Shown here: in pieces, positions 33,199 to 42,626 of the stretch
Position numbering within the stretch: position 1 is the stretch's first letter
Layout of the letters: the number at the start of each line of letters is the position of its first letter
Origin: Anaerolineales bacterium UBA2395
GTDB taxonomy: Bacteria; Chloroflexota; Anaerolineae; Anaerolineales; Villigracilaceae
Direction: 5' to 3'
Assembly (NCBI GenBank): GCA_002343775.1
Contig: DDSH01000004.1
Span: 1-64,000, forward strand
Length of the DNA stretch: 64,000 nucleotides
The notes under the pieces: generated by a model
The model's database searches: none
What the model saw: the letters and a program-made list of their open reading frames with translations, nothing else
Told to the model about the DNA's origin: nothing
Program-made: the position numbers and the translations under genes

Positions 33199-36054
33199 AT
33201 GATGGACGACAGACAGCAACAATTGACAGCCTCCTCCCAGCAGCGGTTGGCGATAAACATCACCTTGATCACGTTTCTCCTCATGGTCGTGGTCGCTGTC
33301 GTCACGCTGTTCATGATCGGCAGGGAAGACAAAACACCCATCGACAATTTCATGATGCCGCTCCTTGCCCTGAGCGCAGGATACAGTTACTACCTGACCC
33401 GCAAAGGTTCTTACATACGCGGCATTATGATCCTGTTGGGGAGCATCGTTTTGGCTGCAGCAATTTACGCTGTTGTCATAAACAATGTGGGCTGGCAAAC
33501 GGCAATCGGAATGCTGGTGATCGTAACCAGCATTTCAAACGGCACAATGTCAGACCTTTTTTCAAGGCGCATTACAACTGGAGCATTCATCTTTGCGATC
33601 GGAATCGTATTTGCCGACCTGTTCCTCCCCGGTTTGACCGAATTTCCCGTAACAACCAGTTCTGTGATCGTGACAACCATTCTCGGGTTTGTCTATGTGG
33701 GGCTGATCCTCTACCGATTCAATCAATACACCCTGCGGACAAAATTCACCATCGCCTTCATTTTCCTAAGTATCGTTTCTGTCGGTGCGGCAACGATCAC
33801 CATCAGCGCCTCAACCCTGGTCCAGTTGAATGAAAGAGTCCGTCAACAGTTGACAAGCGTGTCCAGCCTCACCGCTGCTTCCATCAGCGCAGAGATGGAT
33901 AAACAGGCGGATCTGTTAAAAACGCTCGCCAGCAACCGAACTCTGGTGGCTGAGCTTGTAAGAAGCAATTTGAACTCTGAAAGCGATCTGGAAGTATTAA
34001 AGCAACTTGACGAGGAGTGGAAAGCGGTCCCTGCCGATAACAACTTCGACGCCAACATCCGCGCAGTGCTCGAAACACAATCCTCATCAGAATTAAGGGA
34101 ATTTCAGTCCTCTTTTCCCGAACATTTGGAAGTCTTTATCACCAACCGCGCTGGCGCGATCGTAGCTGCCACCAATCGAACGAGCGACTATTACCAAGCG
34201 GATGAAGAGTGGTGGCAAGCCGCTTACGACAATGGACGGGGCAAGACATACATCGGTCAGCCGATTTACGATGAAAGCACAAACTCTCTTTCCTTCCAGA
34301 TCGCAGTACCCGTCCTTCGCGTCGGAAGCAATGAGATCGTCGGCATTCTCCGCACGACAATTGCTCTCGAAGTTTTTACCGATGCGCTTAAGACGGGACG
34401 ATTCGGGGAGACAGGCCGCACGGAAATCTATCTGCCAGACGGCACTGAACTGGAACTTCACCAGGAAGCCGACGATGAATTTAAAATTGAAATCGAAGAA
34501 GCCCCACAGGATTTCATCGCCGCGCTACAGACCATCCAGCCGTTCTATGACACGACACACTCTGGCGCACCCATCCTCGCTGTATCGACATTGCTCACAA
34601 GGGAAATCGAGGACGAGCAAGAGGATATTGACGCTATTCAGAAATTGAACTGGAAAATAATCACCATGCAAGACCGTGTGGAGGCGCTTCAGATCGTAAC
34701 TGACGCACTCCGTAACGCGCAAGTCGTTGGGTTGGGAGTGGTTCTGGTGGCTACACTTCTGGCAGTGGGTATGACACAGTTGCTCACAATTCCAATATCC
34801 CGCCTGACGAAGACCGCCGAAGAAGTATCCTCCGGCAACCTCACTGTGGTTGCCCCTGTAGAAACCGCAGACGAAATCGGCACGCTCGCCGCTTCGTTCA
34901 ACCGAATGACCAGTCAGCTATACGAGAGTTTAACAAACCTCGAAAAGCGCGTAGCAGAACGCACAACAGATCTCGAGATCGCAAGGCAGCAAAGCGAAAA
35001 ACGCGCCAGCCAGTTACTGGCAACCGGCGAGATATCAAAGGTCATCAATAACGAGCAAAAACTTGAAGCCCTCCTACCGCTGGTGACCCGGCTCGTTAGT
35101 GAGCGCTTCGGGCATTATCATACAGGAATCTTTCTAATAGACGAAACTCGTCAATATGCCGTATTGCAGTCTGCAAACAGCCCGGGCGGGTTGAACATGC
35201 TCAAACGAGGTCACCGCCTGCGAATCGGCGAAAGCGGAATTGTCGGCTATGTGGCAAAATTCGGGATTCCACGCATCGCTCTAGACGTCGGGCAGGATGC
35301 GGTTTTCTTCAACAATCCCGACCTCCCGAACACCCGCTCCGAAATGGCGCTGCCCCTCATCTTCCGTGATGAGACCATTGGCGTGCTGGATGTGCAGAGT
35401 GAAAAACCGGGCGCATTCACTGATGGCGACACAAATACATTACGGATCCTTGCAGACCAGATTGCAATTGCCATTGAAAATACCAGGCTGTTCGAGCAAA
35501 CTCAACGGGCTTTGGGAGAAATTCAGACGCTCTACCGGCGTAACCTTCAGGAAGGTTGGAAGTCCTTCAGCCGTGAAGAGGGGCTGGTTGGCTATCGTCA
35601 GGGACTCGGAGGAGGCAGAAAGGTCGTCGAAACCGTCAATTCGATGGAAATCCAGCAAGCGGTTAATCGCGGCGAGACCTTGATCTTCCACGCCGACGGC
35701 AAGACGAACGAGCCCATGCTGGTGGTCCCCATCAAACTACGCGGACAAGCCATCGGCGTCATCAATGTCACAGCGCCATCCAGGGACCGTCTCTGGACAA
35801 CGAACGAGATCAATCTTTCCGAAGCGGTTTCGGAACGTCTCTCGCTCGCGCTCGAAAACGCGCGCCTGATCCAGGAATCGCAGCGACAGGCGATCATTGA
35901 GCAGACCATCGGCGAAATTACCGGAAAGATCGGGGCTTCCATCAATCTTGAGAATGTATTGCAGACCGCCGTTGAAGAACTGGGTCGCACCATCCCGGGT
36001 TCGGAAGTGGTCATCAAGATCAAGGAAGATAATGTAACCCAGGGCAACGAATAA
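33199..36054 (+). CDS. Sensor 8: multi-TM bundle, extracytoplasmic domain, HAMP and GAF, no output domain
   Basis: 951 residues. Membrane helices about 17-200, an extracytoplasmic Cache-like domain (about 205-500; DYYQADEEWWQAAYDNG, IYDESTNSLSFQIAVPV), a helix (about 507-530), HAMP (about 530-580), coiled coil, GAF (611-767), Trp linker (EGWKSFSREEG), GAF second half (about 835-895) and C-terminal module (TIGEITGKIGASINLENVL). It shares a 50-base identical GAF segment with sensor 4. Layout matches sensor 6. No output domain. Confidence 0.88.
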   Translation: MMDDRQQQLTASSQQRLAINITLITFLLMVVVAVVTLFMIGREDKTPIDNFMMPLLALSAGYSYYLTRKGSYIRGIMILLGSIVLAAAIYAVVINNVGWQTAIGMLVIVTSISNGTMSDLFSRRITTGAFIFAIGIVFADLFLPGLTEFPVTTSSVIVTTILGFVYVGLILYRFNQYTLRTKFTIAFIFLSIVSVGAATITISASTLVQLNERVRQQLTSVSSLTAASISAEMDKQADLLKTLASNRTLVAELVRSNLNSESDLEVLKQLDEEWKAVPADNNFDANIRAVLETQSSSELREFQSSFPEHLEVFITNRAGAIVAATNRTSDYYQADEEWWQAAYDNGRGKTYIGQPIYDESTNSLSFQIAVPVLRVGSNEIVGILRTTIALEVFTDALKTGRFGETGRTEIYLPDGTELELHQEADDEFKIEIEEAPQDFIAALQTIQPFYDTTHSGAPILAVSTLLTREIEDEQEDIDAIQKLNWKIITMQDRVEALQIVTDALRNAQVVGLGVVLVATLLAVGMTQLLTIPISRLTKTAEEVSSGNLTVVAPVETADEIGTLAASFNRMTSQLYESLTNLEKRVAERTTDLEIARQQSEKRASQLLATGEISKVINNEQKLEALLPLVTRLVSERFGHYHTGIFLIDETRQYAVLQSANSPGGLNMLKRGHRLRIGESGIVGYVAKFGIPRIALDVGQDAVFFNNPDLPNTRSEMALPLIFRDETIGVLDVQSEKPGAFTDGDTNTLRILADQIAIAIENTRLFEQTQRALGEIQTLYRRNLQEGWKSFSREEGLVGYRQGLGGGRKVVETVNSMEIQQAVNRGETLIFHADGKTNEPMLVVPIKLRGQAIGVINVTAPSRDRLWTTNEINLSEAVSERLSLALENARLIQESQRQAIIEQTIGEITGKIGASINLENVLQTAVEELGRTIPGSEVVIKIKEDNVTQGNE

Positions 36055-36064
36055 GGATCTGATC

Positions 36065-38533
36065 ATGATGAAAAACCGTTTCTCCCTATTCGACGCCATT
36101 GAAAAAACCGCTTTTGGGCGTCTTAACCTGCGGCAAAAACTGACCGTCGGAAACATGGTGATCACGTTCCTGGTCGTCTTTGGAATGGGTCTATTCGTGT
36201 ACCTGCGGTCTCAGGCAAGCAGCGAACAATTGAATACCCAATTAGAAAGCAATATCCGCAACAGGACGGAGCGGTCTTTGCTTATCACAGCCAGTGAACA
36301 AGCCGCCTTTTTGGACCTGTTCTTTACATCCATGAGCAGGAGTACATCCACAATCGGATCCATTGTCAGAGATACGCTTGCCCAGCGAAGAACTCTGGCA
36401 GATGGCACTTATTGGCGCGCCGAGGATTCGCTGTTCCGCCTCTCTTCCGGCAGCTGGGATAACTCCAATAATGAAGTGGCATCCATATTCATTCCAGCTG
36501 AGGTCAACCTCTCAAATCCGCTCGCGGAAAAACTGAACGCGCTCAAACACACGGAATTGGTCGTTCCGTCGATGCTTGCAGACAACCCTGATATTATCGC
36601 CATTTATTTTGGCGGACCCACAAAGGAAACCATCTACTATCCAAACATCGATCTTGCGGCGATCGTTCCCTCCGATTTCGATGTCACAAGCCGCCTTTGG
36701 TATGTAAACGCATCTCCCGTGAACAATCCGGAAGGTGGCGTGGTTTGGGCAGAACCGTACCAGGATGCGGCGCTCAACGGCTTGGTCATTACAGCCAGTG
36801 TCCCGGTATTTGATGCGCAAGACCAATTCCAGGGTGTCGCCGCCATGGATATCCAGCTCACTCAGATCACCGATGTGGTTGCCGGCGTTCAGGTCGGCGA
36901 CACGGGCTATGCATTCCTGGTGGATTCGGCCAATCGCTTAATCGCATTCCCCGAGGCGGGTTACGGCGATTTCAACATCACAGACGAAACTGCCAGACTT
37001 GGTGAAATCCTTGACTCTTCCGTGCTGCCAGATGCAGCGCCGCAATTCTTCGAAATTCTGGAGACAGTTTCCGCAAGCAGCGAAGGTGTCTTTGGTATTA
37101 CAGTCGGAGGAAACGAACGCTTCGTTGCCTTCCAACAGATTCCTGAAGTCGATTACAAGCTGGTTATCATTGTCCCAACCGCAGAGTTGCTGACGGAAGC
37201 AGAATTGGTACGCAGCCAGATCTTGAGGGAGACACGAACAACGATCAACATCGGTTTGTTATTAGTGGCTGTGATCTTCGCCGCCGCTGCATATGTATCG
37301 CTCCTCATCGGCAACAGGCTTACACAACCATTGGAGAGCTTGACCCGTATTGCAAATGAAATCATTACGGGTAATTTCAATGCAACTGCCGACATCCAAG
37401 CAAAGGATGAAATCGGCATATTGGCAAGAACCTTGAATTCCATGTCTGCCGCCATCAAAGAATCAATCCAATCTCTGGAACAGCGCGTGGCGGAAAGGAC
37501 TGCGGAATTGCAAGCCGAATTACGCCGCGGCGAACGGCGCGGAAAGCAGTATGAAGCCATTGCCCGGGTTGCACAAGCGATAACGACCACCCAAAACTTG
37601 CAGTTGCTTCTGCCACAGGTTTCGGAAGTGATCAGCCAGCAATTCGGCTTTTACCACGTCGGCATCTTCCTCAACGACCCAAGCAATCAATATGCCATCC
37701 TTGGGGCTGCCAACAGCGAAGGCGGCAAAAGGATGTTGAACCGCGGTCATCAGCTCAAAATTGGACAGCAGGGTATCGTGGGATATGTGACCGGATCTGG
37801 AAAACCCCGCATCGCTCTCGACGTCGGCGGGGATGCAGTCTTCTTCAACAACCCCGACCTGCCGACAACCCGCTCCGAAATGGCACTGCCGCTGATCATT
37901 TCCGGCGAGGTGATCGGCGCGCTTGACGTTCAAAGCACGGAACCCAACGCATTTTCCAACGAAGACGTGGAGATTCTGACCACTCTCTCCGAACAGGTCA
38001 GCATTGCCATTCAAAATGCACGTCTGTACGAACAGATCCAAAAATCACTGGCAGAAGCTGAAGCCGTTTCAAGCCGGTATTTCAGTGAAACATGGAGACA
38101 GATCGCGCAGGAACAAAAAGTGACTGGCTTCCGTTACACCACCGCCGGGACGATTCCGCTTGACGATGACCCGTTGACGGAAAAAAGCGGAATGGAGCGC
38201 AAGCAAGTTACCGTCCCCATCGTCATTCGCGGGATGACAGTCGGCGAACTCTCTGTTTTGGTTCCCAAACAGGAACAGATACGCAACGAGCAAATGGCGC
38301 TGATCCAGGCTGTGGCAGACCGCGTGGGCATCTTCGCAGAAAATGCCAGATTATTCGACCAGACCTCCAGGCGCGCAGCACGTGAACGCCTTGTCTCAGA
38401 CATTACCACAAAGATCCGCAGCACGAACGATCCGCAGGAAATGGTCAACACCGCCATCAAGGAATTACGGCAGGCGCTGAATGTGTCCCGCATCGAGATC
38501 GTCCCACAAAAAATATCAACCATGGATAAATAA
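36065..38533 (+). CDS. Sensor 9: dCache, HAMP and GAF, no output domain
   Basis: 822 residues. One helix (about 28-50), dCache_1-type domain (about 50-390), second helix (392-415), HAMP (415-468), GAF (498-655, FFNNPDLPTTRSEMALPL), Trp linker (SETWRQIAQ), GAF second half and C-terminal module (LVSDITTKIRSTNDPQEMV). The Cache domain keeps SRLWY (R-x-W-Y), EPYQD and GVAAMDI, most of the motif known to hold the amino acid backbone in dCache_1AA receptors, although the first Tyr is Phe. Amino acids or amines are therefore a reasoned guess for the ligand. It is the last sensor, 15 bases before parA. Confidence 0.89.
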   Translation: MMKNRFSLFDAIEKTAFGRLNLRQKLTVGNMVITFLVVFGMGLFVYLRSQASSEQLNTQLESNIRNRTERSLLITASEQAAFLDLFFTSMSRSTSTIGSIVRDTLAQRRTLADGTYWRAEDSLFRLSSGSWDNSNNEVASIFIPAEVNLSNPLAEKLNALKHTELVVPSMLADNPDIIAIYFGGPTKETIYYPNIDLAAIVPSDFDVTSRLWYVNASPVNNPEGGVVWAEPYQDAALNGLVITASVPVFDAQDQFQGVAAMDIQLTQITDVVAGVQVGDTGYAFLVDSANRLIAFPEAGYGDFNITDETARLGEILDSSVLPDAAPQFFEILETVSASSEGVFGITVGGNERFVAFQQIPEVDYKLVIIVPTAELLTEAELVRSQILRETRTTINIGLLLVAVIFAAAAYVSLLIGNRLTQPLESLTRIANEIITGNFNATADIQAKDEIGILARTLNSMSAAIKESIQSLEQRVAERTAELQAELRRGERRGKQYEAIARVAQAITTTQNLQLLLPQVSEVISQQFGFYHVGIFLNDPSNQYAILGAANSEGGKRMLNRGHQLKIGQQGIVGYVTGSGKPRIALDVGGDAVFFNNPDLPTTRSEMALPLIISGEVIGALDVQSTEPNAFSNEDVEILTTLSEQVSIAIQNARLYEQIQKSLAEAEAVSSRYFSETWRQIAQEQKVTGFRYTTAGTIPLDDDPLTEKSGMERKQVTVPIVIRGMTVGELSVLVPKQEQIRNEQMALIQAVADRVGIFAENARLFDQTSRRAARERLVSDITTKIRSTNDPQEMVNTAIKELRQALNVSRIEIVPQKISTMDK

Positions 38534-38548
38534 CAGAGCGAGGCAGCC

Positions 38549-39337
38549 ATGACAAAAACAATCGCAGTTTCAAATGAAAAAGGCGGGGTCGCCAAAACAA
38601 CAACAGCGCTTTCCCTCGGCGCGGCACTCGCAGAATTGGGCAACCGCGTCCTGATGGTGGACCTGGATGCACAAGCCAATCTGACGCTTGCGCTCGGCCT
38701 CGAACCCGGCGAAGCGGAGAAAACCTCAAGCGATGTCATCCTCGACAGCCTGCCCCTGATCTCAGCACGCCACAAGACCGAAGTCGAAAACCTCGACCTG
38801 ATTCCCTCCAGTTCCCGCATCGAAACGTCGGAGCAATTTCTACCGGTACGCACCAATTACACCACCATCTTGCAGCGGGCGATCCGCAGCACGCCGAACA
38901 TGCCGTATGAATATGTCATCCTCGACTGCCCGCCCGCGCTCGGCGCAATCACCCGCAATGCGCTTTCCGCAGCCGACCTGCTCATCATCCCTACCCAGGC
39001 TGAATATTTTTCGGCATACGCCCTGCGGAACATGATGAACATGATCCGCCGCACACGCGAAACAGACAACGCCAACCTCGCCTACCGCATTCTTGTCACC
39101 ATGCTGGACAGAAGAAACCGCACACATCGCAACATTCACGACCAGTTGCGCAGCACGTTCGGCGCAGGCGTGTTCAGCACCGTGATCGAACTTGACACGA
39201 AATTACGCGAAAGTCCCATCGCCGGGCTGCCCATCACCCATTACAAATCCGGTGCGCGCGGCTCCACCCAGTATCGTGTCCTTGCCCAGGAGTTAAAGGA
39301 ATATGCCCAGGAAACCGAAAACAAACAAGCGGCTTGA
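38549..39337 (+). CDS. ParA/MinD-type ATPase of the sensory operon
   Basis: 262 residues, a ParA-family ATPase with deviant Walker A EKGGVAKTTT (about 10-19), Walker A' VDLDAQAN and Walker B YVILDCPPALG. Such ATPases form ATP-dependent dimers on the nucleoid or membrane and position DNA, carboxysomes or chemoreceptor arrays. There is no parB or parS-like cluster here. The gene is followed, with a 35-base overlap, by a kinase whose N-terminus resembles the ParA-stimulating peptide of ParB. PpfA with the receptor TlpT in Rhodobacter sphaeroides is the closest known precedent. I infer positioning of the sensor array. Confidence 0.9.
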   Translation: MTKTIAVSNEKGGVAKTTTALSLGAALAELGNRVLMVDLDAQANLTLALGLEPGEAEKTSSDVILDSLPLISARHKTEVENLDLIPSSSRIETSEQFLPVRTNYTTILQRAIRSTPNMPYEYVILDCPPALGAITRNALSAADLLIIPTQAEYFSAYALRNMMNMIRRTRETDNANLAYRILVTMLDRRNRTHRNIHDQLRSTFGAGVFSTVIELDTKLRESPIAGLPITHYKSGARGSTQYRVLAQELKEYAQETENKQAA

Positions 39338-42300
39338 CCAGCTCTTCAAGGACATTCAACCGGAGGAAAATGCCCGGGGTACGAAGGGCAAGCCCAAAGT
39401 CCAGAAAGAAGCGCCTCTTTCTTCGGACCCGAAGCCAGCCAAGCCACCCAAGGCAGAATCCACGCCGATAAGTCCGACAGTCAAGCGTCAAACAACCTCA
39501 AGGCTTGTCATGCCTGAATTCGTCACACCTGCGCCAAGCGGAGGCTCAGGCTCGGCTTTCACCACAAGCCTGCAAGTGGGCGAAAGCGACTGGGCTGTTA
39601 TGCGGTTAATGGACGAGAAGCAGGGGCGCGTTTTTACAACCGACGAACAACTTCTTATTCAGCAAGTGACCGACCAGTTGTCGCTGGCGCTCGAGAACGC
39701 GCGCCTGTTCCAAGAAACGCAGAAACGCGCACAGGAACTTGCGGTTGTAAATCAGGTGGTTACATCCATTTCCGCAACGGTGGACCTGAACGACACCCTG
39801 CAAATCGTGGCGGATAGTCTCGTCCGTTTGTTTTCTGCAAGCCATGTTGGTATCGCCCTGATCAACGAGGATAAAGCCAGCCTGACTCTGGCTGCCGACT
39901 CGTCGGAAACGTTTGAAAAATCATCGTTTATTGGAACGCCGATCCGGATCTCGGAGAGTCCCGCCACGCTCGAAGTACTCAAGACGCGCAAACCGCTTTT
40001 CATCCGCGATGCGCCAAACAACCCACTGACCGCTTCGCTCCGTGATGTGCTTCAACAGCGCGGAACGGCAAATCTGTTGATCTCTCCGTTGTTCGCAGAA
40101 GACGAGATCATCGGCACGATCGGCATCGATTTTAAGGAATTGAACCGGGTCGTCACGCAGGACGACCTGCGGCTATTGGAAACAATCGTATTCCAAGCAG
40201 CAACCGCCATCCAGAAAAACCGCCTTTTCGAAAGGATCGGGCAATCGGAAAGCAACCTGCGCGCTTTGTTCAACGCAATGGAAGACGTGGTGTTAGTCAT
40301 CACGAGGGAAGGGCGGTACGACCAAATTGCGCCAACCAACCCATCTCTTTTGGTACGCACACCGGAGGAATTGGTTGGGAAAACCTTCCACGAAGTATTG
40401 CCGCAGGCGGTTGCTGATAGTTTCCTAGACCGAATCCACCAGGCCTTGAGCGGTTCGGAAAAGGTGCAGTTCGAGTACGAGCTGGCGATCCAGGGACATG
40501 TCTTTTGGTTCCTCGCCAGCCTGACAAAACTGGATCAGAACCGTGTCTTTTGGGTGGCGCGCGATATTACCGAACGAAAGAAGGACGAGGAGCTCCTCCG
40601 TCGTCGTAACGAATATCTGGCAGTTTCGGCTGAGATCGGCAAACTGGTCACATCCACGCTCGATCTCAATACCATCTTTGCCCGTACAGTGAACCTTATC
40701 AATGAAAGGTTCGGTTTCTATCATGCGGCGATCTTCGTGGTAGAGGAGACGGGCTTCAATGCCGTGCTCAAGGAAGCCACCGGCGATGCCGGCAAGGAGA
40801 TGAAGAAACGACAGCATTTCCTGCCGCTTGACAACAAATCCATCGTGGGCAAGGTGACCTCCGAGGGCGTGGCGGTAATCGCAAACGATGTAGCGGAAGA
40901 TGCGCTGCACAAGGTCAACCCGCTCCTGCCGGAAACACGCGCGGAAGCTGCCATTCCACTGCGGATCGGTTCGCGCATCATTGGCGCCATCGACATCCAG
41001 TCGAAGACCGAAGATGCGTTCACAGAAGATGAGATTTCGGTTCTACAAACCCTGGCAGATCAGATCGCCGTGGCAATCGATAATGCCCGCTCCTTCGAAC
41101 TCTCGCAACAAGCCGTGCTGGAAATGCGAGAGGTTGACCGTCTGAAAAGTCAGTTCCTCGCCAACATGAGCCATGAACTGCGCACGCCGCTGAATTCGAT
41201 CATTGGGTTTTCACGCGTGATCTTGAAAGGAATCGACGGTCCCGTAACCGAACTGATGCAGCAGGACCTTACCGCGATCTACAATTCCGGTCAGCACTTG
41301 TTGGGATTGATCAACGACATCCTCGACCTCGCCAAGATCGAAGCCGGAAAAATGGAACTGGCGTTCGACGAGGTCAATATTACCGATCTGGTCAACAGCG
41401 TGCTTTCAACCATGACGGGTCTTATCAAGGACAAGCCCATCCAGATGCGGAAAGTCATCGAGCCGAATCTCCCCACCGTACGTGCAGATGCGATCCGTGT
41501 CCGACAGGTGATGATCAACTTGCTTTCGAACGCGGCAAAGTTCACCGAGGAGGGGGACATTACTGTAGGAGTGGGGCTTCGTCCCGGTGCAGGCGGACGA
41601 ATGGAAGCCGTGATCAGCGTCACAGATACAGGTCCGGGTATTTCGAATACAGATCAGGAAAAACTCTTCCTGCCATTCTCTCAGGTGGACGCCTCGCCCA
41701 CCCGCAAGACCGGCGGTACAGGTTTGGGTCTGTCCATCTGTCAACAATTGATTCAAATGCATGGCGGAAGCATCTGGGTCGAGTCTGAAATCGGCAAGGG
41801 AAGTACTTTCTCCTTCACGCTGCCGCTATTTCGTAAGGAAAGTGAACTACTTTTGGATGGGAATAAAGTCATCCTCGCCATTGACGATGATTCACAGGTG
41901 ATCAGCCTGTATGAAAGATATTTACAGCCACAGGGATACCACGTCATCCCGGTGACCGATCCCGGTCAGGCGGTGGAGCGAGTCAAGCAATTAAAACCGT
42001 TTGCCGTCACCCTGGATATTATGATGCCAGGGATTGATGGTTGGTCTGTATTGGAAAGACTTAAGAGCGATGTTGAAACTCGAAACATCCCGGTCATTGT
42101 TTGCAGCATCATCGAGGATCTTGAAAAAGGCTTCAACCTCGGCGCATCAGATTATCTGGTTAAGCCCATCCTCGAGGAAGATCTTGTCAACTCGCTGGAC
42201 CGTCTGAATTCCGATGGTTCCATACGAGAAGTGCTCGTCATCGATGACAGCCGCGACGACTTGCGTCTGCTGGGTAAAATGCTGAACGACGATGGCAGGT

Positions 42301-42626
42301 ACAAACCCGTACTTGCTGAGGGCGGGCGCAACGGGTGGAACCTGATCTCATCCGGGAATCCGCCGCATGCCATCATCCTGGACCTGTTCATGCCCGACAT
42401 GGATGGCTTCCAAATCCTCGAGAAACTTCAGGCAGATAAGCGACTGCGCGATATTCCCGTCATCGTAATCAGCGGTATGGATGTATCATCGGAGCAAAAG
42501 AAACAATTGGAGGAATTTGGTCAGCGTCTGTTGACCAAGGGCTCCTTCAACGAGAAGGAACTTCTCACATCGATCCAACGCGCCCTGGAGCGCATTAAAA
42601 ACACCGGCAAGAATACAGGAGATTAA
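39303..42626 (+). CDS. Soluble hybrid histidine kinase: GAF half, GAF, PAS, GAF, HisKA, HATPase, two receivers
   Basis: 1107 residues, no membrane helix. N-terminus: basic peptide with KRLDQLFKDI (residues 8-17), a Lys/Pro-rich linker to about 75, then a lone GAF second half (about 88-140; SLQVGESDWAVMRL, QLSLALENARLFQ). Next come GAF (about 145-300), PAS (about 315-425), GAF (about 435-600), HisKA with His 624 in SHELRTPLN, HATPase (N-box NLLSNAAKF near 738, GTGLGLSI), receiver 1 (Asp 905 in TLDIMMPG) and receiver 2 (Asp 1027 in ILDLFMPDMDG). It is the only kinase in the operon and therefore the likely common output of the nine sensors. SD AAAGGA precedes the ATG inside parA. Confidence 0.92.
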   Translation: MPRKPKTNKRLDQLFKDIQPEENARGTKGKPKVQKEAPLSSDPKPAKPPKAESTPISPTVKRQTTSRLVMPEFVTPAPSGGSGSAFTTSLQVGESDWAVMRLMDEKQGRVFTTDEQLLIQQVTDQLSLALENARLFQETQKRAQELAVVNQVVTSISATVDLNDTLQIVADSLVRLFSASHVGIALINEDKASLTLAADSSETFEKSSFIGTPIRISESPATLEVLKTRKPLFIRDAPNNPLTASLRDVLQQRGTANLLISPLFAEDEIIGTIGIDFKELNRVVTQDDLRLLETIVFQAATAIQKNRLFERIGQSESNLRALFNAMEDVVLVITREGRYDQIAPTNPSLLVRTPEELVGKTFHEVLPQAVADSFLDRIHQALSGSEKVQFEYELAIQGHVFWFLASLTKLDQNRVFWVARDITERKKDEELLRRRNEYLAVSAEIGKLVTSTLDLNTIFARTVNLINERFGFYHAAIFVVEETGFNAVLKEATGDAGKEMKKRQHFLPLDNKSIVGKVTSEGVAVIANDVAEDALHKVNPLLPETRAEAAIPLRIGSRIIGAIDIQSKTEDAFTEDEISVLQTLADQIAVAIDNARSFELSQQAVLEMREVDRLKSQFLANMSHELRTPLNSIIGFSRVILKGIDGPVTELMQQDLTAIYNSGQHLLGLINDILDLAKIEAGKMELAFDEVNITDLVNSVLSTMTGLIKDKPIQMRKVIEPNLPTVRADAIRVRQVMINLLSNAAKFTEEGDITVGVGLRPGAGGRMEAVISVTDTGPGISNTDQEKLFLPFSQVDASPTRKTGGTGLGLSICQQLIQMHGGSIWVESEIGKGSTFSFTLPLFRKESELLLDGNKVILAIDDDSQVISLYERYLQPQGYHVIPVTDPGQAVERVKQLKPFAVTLDIMMPGIDGWSVLERLKSDVETRNIPVIVCSIIEDLEKGFNLGASDYLVKPILEEDLVNSLDRLNSDGSIREVLVIDDSRDDLRLLGKMLNDDGRYKPVLAEGGRNGWNLISSGNPPHAIILDLFMPDMDGFQILEKLQADKRLRDIPVIVISGMDVSSEQKKQLEEFGQRLLTKGSFNEKELLTSIQRALERIKNTGKNTGD

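Noticed and set aside
17878..38533. Sensors as methyl-accepting chemotaxis proteins or histidine kinases
   Set aside because: HAMP and dCache domains suggested MCPs, but no MCP signalling hairpin, HisKA or HATPase is present in any of the nine; the proteins end shortly after the GAF-half.
38549..39337. ParA as part of a chromosome or plasmid partition locus
   Set aside because: No parB gene, no parS-like palindromes and no replication gene are nearby; the gene is embedded in the sensory operon.
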